Source of the DNA: Nephromyces sp. MM_2019
Taxonomy: Eukaryota; Apicomplexa; Aconoidasida; Nephromycida
Reading direction: 5' to 3'
Length of the DNA stretch: 18,485 nucleotides
NCBI GenBank assembly: GCA_015657535.1
Contig: JADHZB010001689.1
Span: forward strand, 1 to 18,485
Shown piece by piece: positions 9,553 to 18,485 of this stretch. Position 1 is the stretch's first letter. Each line of letters opens with the position of its first letter. Under the pieces are notes generated by a model, which was not told the origin of the DNA, ran no database searches, and worked only from the letters and a program-made list of their open reading frames with translations. Made by a program: the position numbers and the translations under genes.

Positions 9553-10372
9553 CTGAAGAAATTTAACACACACAGGCATGCGCACACAGATAATTGAGTA
9601 CAATCTTGCTGCACACAGGCACACAACACAAGTAGGAAAGCATCAAAACCGTTAGGAAGGGGGCACAAGCACACACAGGCGTAGAGGAGGTACACAAACA
9701 CAGAGATACATATACACATACAAACAGATATACGCAGACAGATACAAACACACACAAACACATGCACGTTAAAAGGGAAAAACACGTATACACACGCACA
9801 CATATGAACGTTAAAAGGGGAAAAAATGCACACACACATGTACACACACGCGCTAACACATACGTTCACATGCGCACACACGCACACACACGCGCTAACA
9901 CATAAAAATACATTTTTGAGGTATACCAAAGCTCCAAACTTCATTGCAGCGGTTTAGATGTAAGAAATCCATCATCCACAGAACTAAAGCGTTTGGCCAC
10001 TGAAGAAGAGCGAAGAAAACAGCAAAATTGAGTGTACGTACACTAAAAAAATAACAAAGACTTCGCATTCTGCTTGCAAAATAAAGCTTACCAAGGAGTA
10101 GTTTACACACAAACACACACACGTGGGCAGATAGGCAAACAATATTACAGCAGATATATATGCAATCACACAGAGCATTATATACAGTGATATTACAGCA
10201 TAGCAAAACTACGCACTCACATCCAAAGCATTAGGATGCACGCAGGTGAAGTATTCACATACAGAGTATGCACACACGCAGGCATATTTTTGAGGCACAT
10301 ACAATGTAAATACACATATGAAGGGCATCAACAGACACAGTGTATCATGCTAAAGCTTTTGAGAAGAAGTGA

Positions 10373-10448
<76 letters not shown>

Positions 10449-13400
10449 TTACTTTGCCTCCTAAGTTAGCCACAGAGTTTAAGAAGGTCATATACGTCCC
10501 ACCAACTATAGGGTCAGAGATTTGAGCAAAGAATGACATCTGCCGACACACAGACACACACACACACAAAGCATTTCAAAAGGAAATGAGATTCAGTGCC
10601 CTGCGCACACTCAAAAGAATCAACAGGAGAGCGATATTCCCGTATTCACATTGTACATGCACTGTGCACACCACTACACAAACCATTACACATACACCAC
10701 CACACATGCCACCGCTCACACACAAACCACTGTGCCGCATACCCTAATGCACTGCACGCACCACCAGTGTACCTACACCTCACATACCACTAAACTACAC
10801 ACACCACTTCACTAAAAACATCACTACACACACCACTACATACACCACTTCACACAACACACACACAAACATCAAACCTGCGAGACAAACATTAGATCAG
10901 AGCAGAGGGAGTAAATGGCGATGATCCCGTAAAGCGAAATGTAAAACCAGGCGGAGAGGGTGGGATCTTTGAGGGGCTGCCCATCTTGAGTAGGCTCAAA
11001 GATGCTTTGAACTACCCAGAGGAAGACTATAGAGAGAGTTAGAGAAATAGAGATAGGAAAGTGAGTATGTGTGTGTATTGGCCCCATGTGCGCAAGAATG
11101 TGTGTGTGCATGCGCATGGGTGTTTGTGATTGTGTAGATACGTATGTGTACAAGTATATGAAGGTATGCTTTTAGCGTGTAAGTGGGAGTATTCGTGTTA
11201 GCGTGAGTAGGTGTGAGTGTGTGTCAGTGTGTGTGTCAATGTGTGTGTCAGTGTGTGTGTCAGTGTGCGTGTCAATGTGTGTGTGTGTGTCAATGTGTGT
11301 GTCAGTGTGTGTGTCAGTGTGTGTGTGTGTGTCAGTGTGTGTGTGTGTGTCAGTGTCAGTGTGTGTGTGTGTGTCAGTGTCAGTGTGTGTGTGTGTGTCA
11401 GTGTCAGTGTCAGTGTGTGTGTCAGTGTGTGTCAGTGTGTGTGTCAGTGTCAGTGTGTGTCAGTGTCAGTGTGTGTCAGTGTCAGTGTGTGTCAGTGTCA
11501 GTGTGTGTGTGTGTGTTTGAGTGCGTGCGTATTGTGTGTGACTGTCTGCCTGTGCATCTCTCTGTAGGTGTATGCGCAGGTTTCTTTGTGTGCGTGTGTG
11601 TGTTGTACATTACCGCTTGTGTGCGAGCATGCCCTTTTGAGTACCAGCGTGTCAGTGTGCGCGTAAGTGAGTGCGTGCATGTGCCAGTATGTGTGGCAGT
11701 GTGTATTTCAGTGTGTCAGTGTGTGTGCCTGTGTGAATGGGTCGGTGTGCACATGTGTGCGTGTGTTGCTCCCTGAATATGTGTTTTTGCCTATATATTA
11801 CGATAGATTTCCAGCAATAGAGCACAAAGATTAATTTCGCTATCCACACAGAAACCACAAAAAGTTTCAATTAAAAAGAAACACGCACAGGAGGTATGAC
11901 AGGATGTTTAGCGAATAGCTTTCTCTTCACAAACTTCACAGCTATGAACACAATGGGGTGTACCTACACTACAAAGGAATCATCGTGCTAGCAATAAATT
12001 CAAGCTAGGAAAAGCATCAGTGCTTAATAGAGGAGAGATTCTCGTTAGAAGCTCAAAGAGCTTGGAGCTAAAGCCACAAACACAGACAACACTCTCAATG
12101 GAATGAAACTAAAAAGCACACATACACACACACACACAAACACACACACACTCAGGCAATTGCTAGGCAACGGATTTATATTCAACTCCACACAAATAAC
12201 ACAGATACTGAGGGAGCAGAAAGTCAAGCATACAATTGACTACAGGCAAGTATAAATCTACACACAATTACATACATACACACAACAGCATAGGCAAGTA
12301 TCAACACATACAAGATCACGCACACAGAGGCACAAAGGTATACAAACACACATATAATCACACACACGATTGCATAATATAAACTAAGTTAATATCGCAA
12401 ACCAGAGAATATGGCTGACACAGCCATCCTAAGAGGAAAGCCTATATTAAAAAGGAACAACTTATCCGTACTCTTGTTGAGCTTTGTTATCTGAAAAGAG
12501 CATACACACACACACACACACACACACACTGAAAATGAGTGAAGATACTCAAGCGATAGTTTGTGGAGGAATAAACGCATCTTAATACACTTCAATAGGA
12601 GCTTCGCACACACATAGCAGGAGTCAAGTCGAGGGTTGCATAGTATCCCAGGCATTTGCACACAACTAAGAACTACACTATCAGCCTATACACACGCACA
12701 GATATAGAGTTCAACATATACAGAAGGAGACGTATATAGACATAGATATACTGGAAAGCACCTACCGATAAAAACGCTACCACATAGGCACACCAAATTA
12801 TACCCACATTCACAAATTCACACACTCACGCATGAACACACATACGCACACTCGTACAACCACACACACCACCCCACTCACACACAGCACTACATTGATA
12901 TACACAGAGACTCATACACACACAGACTCACATCAGTATCAAAACCCTTCAAAAGACTAGAAAAAACCAATCAACCGCATATAACTACACCCCACACGCA
13001 CATAAAAAAAAAAGCACACACACACACACACAAAACTATAAAGGCATACGATGAAGCTCTAAGTAAGGCAATTGCAAAGGTATAAGGTCAGGCGGAAAAC
13101 AGCGGATTTGCCTACAAAAATGGGAGATATTATGCCTATAATAGTAAGCGGTAAGATCATCATCGCGAGGCTCTCTTTAGGTAAACCATACTCAACAAGC
13201 TGAGAAAAAGGGGGGGAAGATGAAGATGAAGAAGAAGAAGATAAAAAAGAGGGAGAAGATGAAGATGAAGAAGAGGGAAATGACAAAAAGAAAGATGAAA
13301 AAATGGACGAAGATAAAGAAAAAGATCAATATAGAGTAGATGAAGAAGAAGCAACAGAAGAAACAAATGAAGAAGAAAACAAAAAAGAAAAAACATCAAA

Positions 13401-16400
13401 GGAATAGAAATGCACACCAGCGTCTTCCAATTTGAGTAAACCTATAAATTCCAGAAAAATAACCCTCAACATACCACAAACCTCTCTTTTTTTCCTCAAA
13501 AAAGCTCACACACAAAGAGAATCATCCTCTAAAGGCAGCTATTTGCGAAATTCATGCATTCAACAGCAGGAAATAGGAGTGTACATACACTCAAATTTTC
13601 TGGTTTTTACCTTAAGATAAGTTGCAGAATCTGTGACTGCAAAGGCCACCCGACAGGTTAAAAGTATCAACATTAGTATCCTCACAGGGGGTTTGCAGAT
13701 TATCTATTTGAAAGAGGAAGAAAAACGGAAAAGTTCACTAAAAAGGACGAAAAAAAAATCAACTAAATGTCTAAAAAACGAGGAATTTGCGTGCAAAAAA
13801 GGGGTAGAAGAGGGGTGGGCAGAGGGGTGAGTAGAAGAAAGGGTGGAAGAGGGGGTAAAAGAGGGGGTAGACGAGAGGGTAAAAGTGGGCATAGAAAGGC
13901 AGAGGAGGAGGTAGAAGATGGGGTAGAAGAAAGGAAAAAATGGGGATAGAGAGGCAGAGGAGGGGATGGAGAAGGGGAGCAGAGAAGGGGTGTAGGGAAG
14001 GGGATAAAAGATGAAAAGAAGATGCATCCTCTTCTTCAAAAAAGTGGAGATACCCAAAAAAACTGCAGAAAACCCCTTAAATACCACAAACACCTAAATA
14101 TTATTAGAGAAATAGCGAAGACACAAACAAAACGCATACCCACACACAAACAATGTTTCCATTTCTCCACGAATACTGTCACACTGAAGCAGGAAAGCAT
14201 CTCCTTTCACAGTAACTGAAGGCTAATCAAACCATACAAAGATCATTTTCATACACACACACAAAAGCAGCTTCATTATGGATAAAACGCCCCCCCATCA
14301 AGCTCATTTCATCCCTCACAATCAATCTTACTCTACACACATACCTACCTCCCACCCAGGTCATAATCATCCCCACAGATCAACGCAACTAAAACACACT
14401 CCCCTTCCATCAAGTTCCATTCCACCCTCCACAATCAACCTTACTCCACACACATACCTACCTCCCACCCAGCTCATTCCACACACAAGCAACTTCATAC
14501 ACCAACCTTCCACAGCCACAGGTACGATTCAGCAATGCTTTGAGGGGTGTAATGAGAGAAGGGATCAGGGATGAGGCTCTGCTTCTCCGAATCGGAGATG
14601 CAAATTGAGTGTGTAAGGCTTCCCGTCTCTTTTAAGGGTATGCCTTTACTCTCAGATTCTTCGGTGTGTGTGCGTGTATTCGAGCATTGCCTACGACTGC
14701 TGGGGCTGTAGAGGGTAAGCAAACTTCAGCGAAAGCATTTAAACAAGAACAAAATCTAAATCTTTGGAAAAAACTAGTAAAAAATTGATTGGTGTGTGTT
14801 AATGATCTAAAGGGAGTGGAAAACACAGGAGACTGGAGTCGCACACATACGGGAAAATCAAGTTACATAGGAGAAGGGATTCGCACACGCAGGAAAGCGA
14901 ATCACACACGTAGGAAAGCTGAGTTGAATAGGAGAAAGAAGTCACATACACACAAGCAAAATCGAATAAGAGAAAGGAGCTGCACACGCGCATGCAACAT
15001 CCAACAGCCAAGAGCAGTTAACACAAATATTGAGGAGGCACACACCAACCTCATAAGTTCTACTGAGGAAGCTTCTAAGGAGCTTTTGCCGAGATTTACC
15101 ATCTCTGTTTCATTCCCTTGAAACTCCTAAAAGTTCGGCATAATAATCGAATAATTGTGTGTTAGTGTAAAGGAGAGTGTGTGCGTGTGTGTATGCCCAG
15201 GAGAAATACAAACACAAAAAGAGCAGCATAGCACATTCATAGGAGCAATAAACCCAGAAAAACAGTAGGCACACACAAAAATGCATAAAATTGTGTAAGG
15301 CACACAGAAGCCCAACATACACAATCACACCGTAGACACACAACACACACACAAGCACAGCACACACAACACCATACCACGGAAACAACTAAAATACACA
15401 CAATCACACCATACACACACAAGCACACCAATACACGCACATACAATCAAAGCACAACCAAAACTATACCACACACATGCAAAATTACACAATCACACCA
15501 CACACACACAACCACACCACAGATATCCAAAGCACACACACCAACAACTTACTCGAGGATCATATCCTTCAATGTCATCATTCTTGAAAATTGCGATAAG
15601 CATCGTCACCACAACGAAGATAATCCCCCAAATCCTTCAAAAAACAGCGAAAGAAAAGGGGTTTTGCTCGGTGTACGTACAGCGGCAAGTGTGAAGCAGT
15701 AGAGAAGTAAAACCGGCAGATGTATGTTCAAAGAGCACAGAAGCATCTACGCACTCCGTTTTAAGACACCCACACACAAGCAGGCACAGCTCAACGCACA
15801 TCCAGTATCGGCATGCGCAGACTCGTATAACCACAATACCCATCTCGACTCCCATACACACACATATACAACCATCCCCGCACCCACATAATCATTCCCA
15901 CCTAACAGATAACCACCCCCAATGCCACCCCACTCCCACACACACCCACACCGCAAACCACCACAATCCCACCTCCCCACACCTCACACACACCTTAGAA
16001 AGCTTCCTAGCGTCACTATACCGTAGGGCTCTGGGACTCTCCTGAAATATTTGTTTGAAATATCGGCATCATTCAATGCGAGGAAAATCACATAAGAAAT
16101 GAGATAACCAGAAGTTTGCCCGATAGCATTGCAGGTAGATGCATACCTGAGAGATGAAGAATAATCAAACGCGGTGTACATACACACCCCAAAAGGGAGC
16201 TATCTGGGAAGAAAACGCAACTTTTTTGATGTGTTGAGTGTATGTACACTTCGTGACATGATAGTGGAAGAAGTTTGCTGTTTTTTCCTTTTAAAAAAAC
16301 ATCAATTTGGGGGGTTTTCCCCTGTGAATATGTGAAGCTGATGGCGGAGAAGTGATGATATGACGGAATGTCGTGAAGATGAGGACAAGGAGGAGGCGAA

Positions 16401-18371
16401 GAAGAAGGGGAGAATGAAGATGGCGACGATGATGATGAAAACCGAAAGAATTTTGTTCAAAAAAGGGGTGAAAACAATGAAAAACTACGAATTCTTAAAC
16501 GTTAGCGAGTGAGTGTGTAGTGAAGTAACACACACAAAGCAAAGACAGCAAGTACCTAAATATATACAGGAAGAAGAGCTACACACACAAGCATGCAGAG
16601 CGTTCAGCAGCTCAGGAAAACAACCTCACATACCAGAATTCATGCTAAAGTTCGCTTAGACATACTGTTTACGAAACCCTATAAAATTCTACACACACAC
16701 ACACACACACACACAAGAACATACAGAAGAAGGCACATAACAACATGTACAATAGGACACACAACGAATAACATAAGAACTTAAGCAAGAACACCCACAA
16801 CAACACACACAACAGCACGCAGCAACGCGCACAGCAACAAGTACAACACACACAACACGTACAGCAACACGTACAGCAACACGTACAGCAACACACACAA
16901 CACACAAAATACATATATTCACTGAACACCTATATATCCTCACATAAACTGGCTATATATAGCAAGTTCAGGAAATAAGCTACTGGTTGAATACACCCAT
17001 CCACGCGAAGCCACAAGTTTAATTACACATACATACAAATATACTTTGATGATGCACACACACCCTAGACTTTTGCTGCTTAACATAGTCAAAGACCACC
17101 CGTCGACGGCAATATCCTGAAGGAAAAAGCCCAGCAAAAGAACTTTTTGATAACTCGCACACACCAAGTGTAAACACACACACAGACTTTGGAACACACA
17201 AAAATTCTCACCCACTTACTACACAAAGAGCACACACACATAACTCCTGTGACCTACTACACACATAACTCCCGTTAACTACTACACACATGACACACAC
17301 CACACACAGCAGCATATAAAATACAAACACACCACGAAAAATCCACACAAAACAGCAACGCAGAAACGAGTGCATACCATAGCGCATGCGCACACACAAC
17401 ACATACCAAACAATACACACCACAAAAATCACAGAGCACACACCAAACAATACGCGCCGTATACACCACACGCACACAATAAACATATCACAGACAACAC
17501 ACAAAATACTCACATATTATGCACAAAACACACACCACACACCAAATAACAGAGACACAAAAAAACACACACCCACAAACCACACACAGATATTCACCTG
17601 GGTTGCCATGAGGAAGTATAAAATCCCAAAGAAAGCTAACAGCTTCATGACGTCTGGAGAAGCATCGCCCATTCCAATCCAATCATTCACACCACTTTCA
17701 GAGCCTCCATAAATCATAATAGCTCCGCTGATAAGCTGAGCAAGCAACACAAACACAAGAAATAGCAAAGACTACACATCAGAGTAAGTACATAAACACA
17801 CAGACACACACACACAGACACACACACACAGACACACACAGACACACAGACACAGACACACAGACACAGACACACACACAGACACACACACACAGACACA
17901 CACAGACACACAGACACAGACACACACACACACACAGACACACACAAAATGCCTAAAGAAGCTTCAAACCATCACGAAGCATATTTCTACCAACACATAC
18001 ATACACGCACACACAAAATATACCTAAAGAAGCCTCAAACCATCAGCAAGCATATCCCTACCAACAGAAACGCAAAACTTAAGAAAAACAAGCAAACAGA
18101 CCTTGGCTTTCAGCTCCGCTGGTGTGTTAATACTCAGCCTTACCTTCAAAGTTTCAAGCGACACACAGCCACAGCCATTTCTGAACTTGCACACACACCT
18201 CCACGCACTGCATATTCGATAAAAATCTCGCAACATATAGACACTCAGACTAGGCCATGCACCTCACTGCTATCAGCTTAGCTCACTTGCACTGGAACTA
18301 GCCACGTTTTCCTTCTTCCCATCCTAGGGATATAGAGGCAGTCGACTAAGGGCGCCCAGAGAAGCTTCAGG
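9374..18371 (-). CDS. SLC33A1: Acetyl-CoA transporter, SLC33A1/AT-1 family (14 exons, 5' partial)
   Basis: Multi-pass major-facilitator-type carrier. Known members move acetyl-CoA across the ER/Golgi membrane for lumenal acetylation, and that role is inferred here from family. Exons in transcription order: 18371-18287, 17735-17598, 17116-17064, 16146-15994, 15634-15553, 15126-15050, 14705-14507, 13703-13611, 13199-13116, 12490-12403, 11026-10878, 10539-10453, 9999-9927, 9552-9374. They total 1540 nt, every junction keeps phase, and they yield 512 residues and a TAG stop. Family blocks seen: [87 protein letters not shown] and [10 protein letters not shown]. About eleven hydrophobic segments are visible. 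The first one or two membrane helices and the start codon lie beyond 18485. Introns are 338-1376 nt. The loop between [14 protein letters not shown] and ESYLWLWK is about 95 residues against roughly 20 in animals. The identification is strong; the exact ends of exons 10 and 13 are slightly less certain. Confidence 0.93.
9766..9904. repeat. Imperfect 42-bp tandem period
   Basis: ACGTTAAAAGGG recurs at 9766 and 9808, and ACACACGCGCTAACACATA recurs at 9844 and 9886. Both pairs are 42 bp apart. It occupies most of the intron downstream of exon 13. Confidence 0.75.
9927..9999 (-). CDS. SLC33A1: SLC33-like exon 13
   Basis: [18 protein letters not shown] then NEVWSF, aligned with WPSTVALWLVDPLT. 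Acceptor cgctcttcttcag. Donor G|gtatac was chosen; a second in-phase donor 15 nt downstream, ending the exon at 9912, would add five residues. Confidence 0.85.
10031..10044. other. Perfect 14-nt palindrome AGTGTACGTACACT
   Basis: Exact self-complementary copy of a motif family that recurs through the window. It lies in the intron before exon 13, 32-45 nt upstream of the acceptor. Confidence 0.6.
10376..10445. repeat. Pure (CA)35 microsatellite
   Basis: Seventy uninterrupted bases. It lies just inside the intron after exon 12, where it is (TG)35 on the sense strand. Confidence 0.98.
10453..10539 (-). CDS. SLC33A1: SLC33-like exon 12
   Basis: 29 residues, phase 0: [20 protein letters not shown] then NSVANLGGK. 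It matches MAFNAKVSDPLIGGTYMTLLNTVSNLGG. Acceptor gtcggcag; donor AAA|gtaagt is followed within about 8 nt by the (TG)35 tract. Confidence 0.96.
10878..11026 (-). CDS. SLC33A1: SLC33-like exon 11
   Basis: Two helices around a polar loop: [16 protein letters not shown].. and [16 protein letters not shown], ending SDLMFVSQ. Acceptor ctctctctatag, donor CAG|gtttga. Confidence 0.92.
11213..11515. repeat. (TG)n/TGTCAG compound minisatellite
   Basis: Alternating runs of GTGTGTGT and GTCAGT, with higher-order units such as GTGTGTCAGTGTCAGT. It lies in intron 10 of the transporter, CA-rich on the sense strand, opposite to nearly all other introns here. Confidence 0.92.
12403..12490 (-). CDS. SLC33A1: SLC33-like exon 10
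   Basis: [19 protein letters not shown] then [10 protein letters not shown]. Acceptor gctcttttcag; donor TCTG|gtttgc is weak but gives the phase exon 11 requires. Confidence 0.85.
13116..13199 (-). CDS. SLC33A1: SLC33-like exon 9
   Basis: 28 residues: [14 protein letters not shown] then a helix to SPIF, matching LVEEGVPKEHLALL. Acceptor ccctttttctcag. Donor TTT|gtaggc was chosen over reading on to a TAG because joining to exon 10 here preserves the animal protein length with no gap. Confidence 0.92.
13202..13395. repeat. Purine tract (GAAGAT/GAAGAA)
   Basis: On the sense (minus) strand this is a continuous C/T-rich tract leading into the acceptor of exon 9 at 13200. Open frames of Ser/Leu/Phe in it are not protein. 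Confidence 0.75.
13578..13591. other. Near-palindrome AGTGTACATACACT
   Basis: Member of the same motif family, 20-33 nt downstream (sense) of the donor of exon 8. Confidence 0.55.
13611..13703 (-). CDS. SLC33A1: SLC33-like exon 8
   Basis: 31 residues, phase 0 at both ends: [10 protein letters not shown] then helix [13 protein letters not shown] and TDSATYLK. It aligns with AIIKMPAVLTFCLLILTAKIG..ADAVTGLK. Acceptor tcaaatag, donor AAG|gtaaaa. Confidence 0.9.
13715..14025. repeat. Purine tract (GGGGTAGAAGA/AGAGG)
   Basis: About 300 nt of A/G-rich plus strand; on the sense strand a C/T tract with scattered TAC, ending near the acceptor of exon 8 at 13704. Confidence 0.7.
14297..14480. repeat. 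Imperfect direct duplication, spacing about 113
   Basis: Two diverged copies sharing CACACATACCTACCTCCCAC and flanking CACAATCAA.CTTACTC sequence (about 14297-14362 and 14410-14475). Intronic, just downstream of exon 7 on the sense strand. Confidence 0.8.
14507..14705 (-). CDS. SLC33A1: SLC33-like exon 7 (central loop)
   Basis: 66 residues. Ser/Thr-rich and charged ([33 protein letters not shown]), running into [11 protein letters not shown], which aligns with TDTYKLLFAIIK of animals. Acceptor cttaccctctacag, donor AAG|gttggt. NTRTHT is translated CA microsatellite inside an exon. Confidence 0.8.
15050..15126 (-). CDS. SLC33A1: SLC33-like exon 6 (central loop)
   Basis: Encodes 25 hydrophilic residues ([14 protein letters not shown].., ..SVELM) with no clear counterpart in animal AT-1. 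Acceptor gccgaacttttag, donor ATGAG|gttggt, phase 0 to 2. It is placed by phase and position, because both neighbours need exactly this phase. Confidence 0.75.
15553..15634 (-). CDS. SLC33A1: SLC33-like exon 5
   Basis: Encodes one membrane helix ([16 protein letters not shown]) and the start of the central loop ([11 protein letters not shown]). Acceptor gctgttttttgaag, donor CGA|gtaagt. It aligns with the FFWGTVFLITTTLVALLKK helix of the animal protein. Confidence 0.9.
15671..15682. other. Near-palindrome GTGTACGTACAG
   Basis: Member of the motif family, about 37-48 nt upstream (sense) of the acceptor of exon 5. Confidence 0.5.
15994..16146 (-). CDS. SLC33A1: SLC33-like exon 4
   Basis: Completes the Gly codon, then [16 protein letters not shown].., ..[20 protein letters not shown], ending in phase 2. 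Acceptor catctctcag, donor AG|gtgtgtgtga. It matches the animal GYASTCNSVGQTAGY and NKYLR..GIVTLSDFL stretches. Confidence 0.95.
16174..16185. other. Near-palindrome GTGTACATACAC
   Basis: Member of the motif family, about 28-39 nt upstream (sense) of the acceptor of exon 4. A related copy at 16237-16250 (AGTGTATGTACACT) lies in the same intron in the opposite orientation. Confidence 0.55.
16854..16889. repeat. 12-bp tandem repeat, 3 copies
   Basis: AACACGTACAGC at 16854, 16866 and 16878 within a CA-rich intron. Confidence 0.9.
17064..17116 (-). CDS. SLC33A1: SLC33-like exon 3
   Basis: Encodes [17 protein letters not shown] plus two bases of a Gly codon. DIAVDGW is the most diagnostic block of the family. 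Acceptor tttttccttcag; donor GG|gtgtgtgtgc lies directly in a TG microsatellite. Confidence 0.95.
17598..17735 (-). CDS. SLC33A1: SLC33-like exon 2
   Basis: 46 residues, phase 0 at both ends. Acceptor ttgcttgctcag, donor CAG|gtgaat. It holds [11 protein letters not shown], a short hydrophilic loop ([12 protein letters not shown]) and a helix ending MATQ, matching the TQVDRLLG..TPDV..AATQ stretch of animal AT-1. Confidence 0.92.
17795..17945. repeat. (CA)n/CAGA compound microsatellite
   Basis: Runs of cacacaca interrupted by CAGA, in the intron between exons 1 and 2 of the window. Confidence 0.95.
17952..18066. repeat. 71-bp spaced direct duplication
   Basis: Copies at 17952-17995 and 18023-18066 share CCTAAAGAAGC.TCAAACCATCA and AAGCATAT..CTACCAACA with few substitutions. 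Intronic. Confidence 0.85.
18287..18371 (-). CDS. SLC33A1: SLC33-like exon 1 of window
   Basis: Acceptor ctttacag, donor CAA|gtgagc. It starts with the last base of a split codon and ends in phase 0. It encodes 28 residues including [10 protein letters not shown] and [11 protein letters not shown], the cytosolic loop after helix 2 that carries the conserved basic GRRK motif. The upstream exon is outside the window. Confidence 0.93.
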
Positions 18372-18485
18372 CTGTAAAGTAAGGAGGCGCATGTATGCGA
18401 AAGAGGAAGGAAAACATGAAAATCAGCGAGAAAACATGCTTCCACCACCACGTGGCACGACATTCAGTTAAACCCCCCTTCACAC

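Noticed and set aside
11203..11776. Long plus-strand frames of repeated Cys, Val, Ser and Gln (up to 187 codons)
   Set aside because: Translation of a TG/TGTCAG minisatellite in all three frames, lying within a transporter intron.
13059..13417. Ser/Leu/Phe-rich N-terminal extensions of the exon 9 frame
   Set aside because: They are the translated pyrimidine tract upstream of the acceptor at 13200; only residues after the acceptor align with the transporter family.

Overview
The window looks like nuclear DNA from an intron-rich unicellular eukaryote that I cannot name. There is no prokaryotic gene organisation. Coding sequence comes as short exons (about 26-333 nt) split by introns of about 70-1400 nt with GT..AG ends. 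The introns and spacers are full of (TG/CA)n microsatellites and long pyrimidine tracts, so most long open frames (Cys/Val or Thr/His runs) are translated microsatellite and not protein. The standard code fits, with TAA, TAG and TGA all used as stops in the models.

The right half (9374-18371, minus strand) is one gene in 14 visible exons. Joined in phase they give 512 residues plus a stop, covering all but the N-terminus of an acetyl-CoA transporter of the SLC33A1/AT-1 (Acatn) family. The identification rests on several near-diagnostic blocks and on alignment of every exon, in order, to the animal protein. The 5' end lies beyond 18485.

Left of it, exons were assembled by reading frame, splice signals and phase. 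Gene 2 (1364-3942, minus) has six exons, 335 residues and an exact phase chain, and encodes a single-pass membrane protein that may be LEA_2/TMEM106-like. Gene 3 (4338-5812 and probably further, minus) gives at least 152 C-terminal residues of an unrecognised soluble-looking protein. Gene 0 (about 497-1170, minus) is a small gene or a 3' continuation of gene 2. A weaker plus-strand gene 5 (about 6593-9212) would be divergent from gene 3 and convergent with the transporter gene. I see no tRNA, rRNA, CRISPR array or recognisable transposon.

The most unusual non-coding signal is a family of about a dozen near-palindromes of the form AGTGTANGTACACT scattered through introns, often 25-50 nt upstream of splice acceptors. 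Next is a repeated intron layout: TG microsatellite on the sense strand starting at or near the donor, and an over-long pyrimidine tract before the acceptor. All gene models come from reading the sequence by eye and need transcript data.
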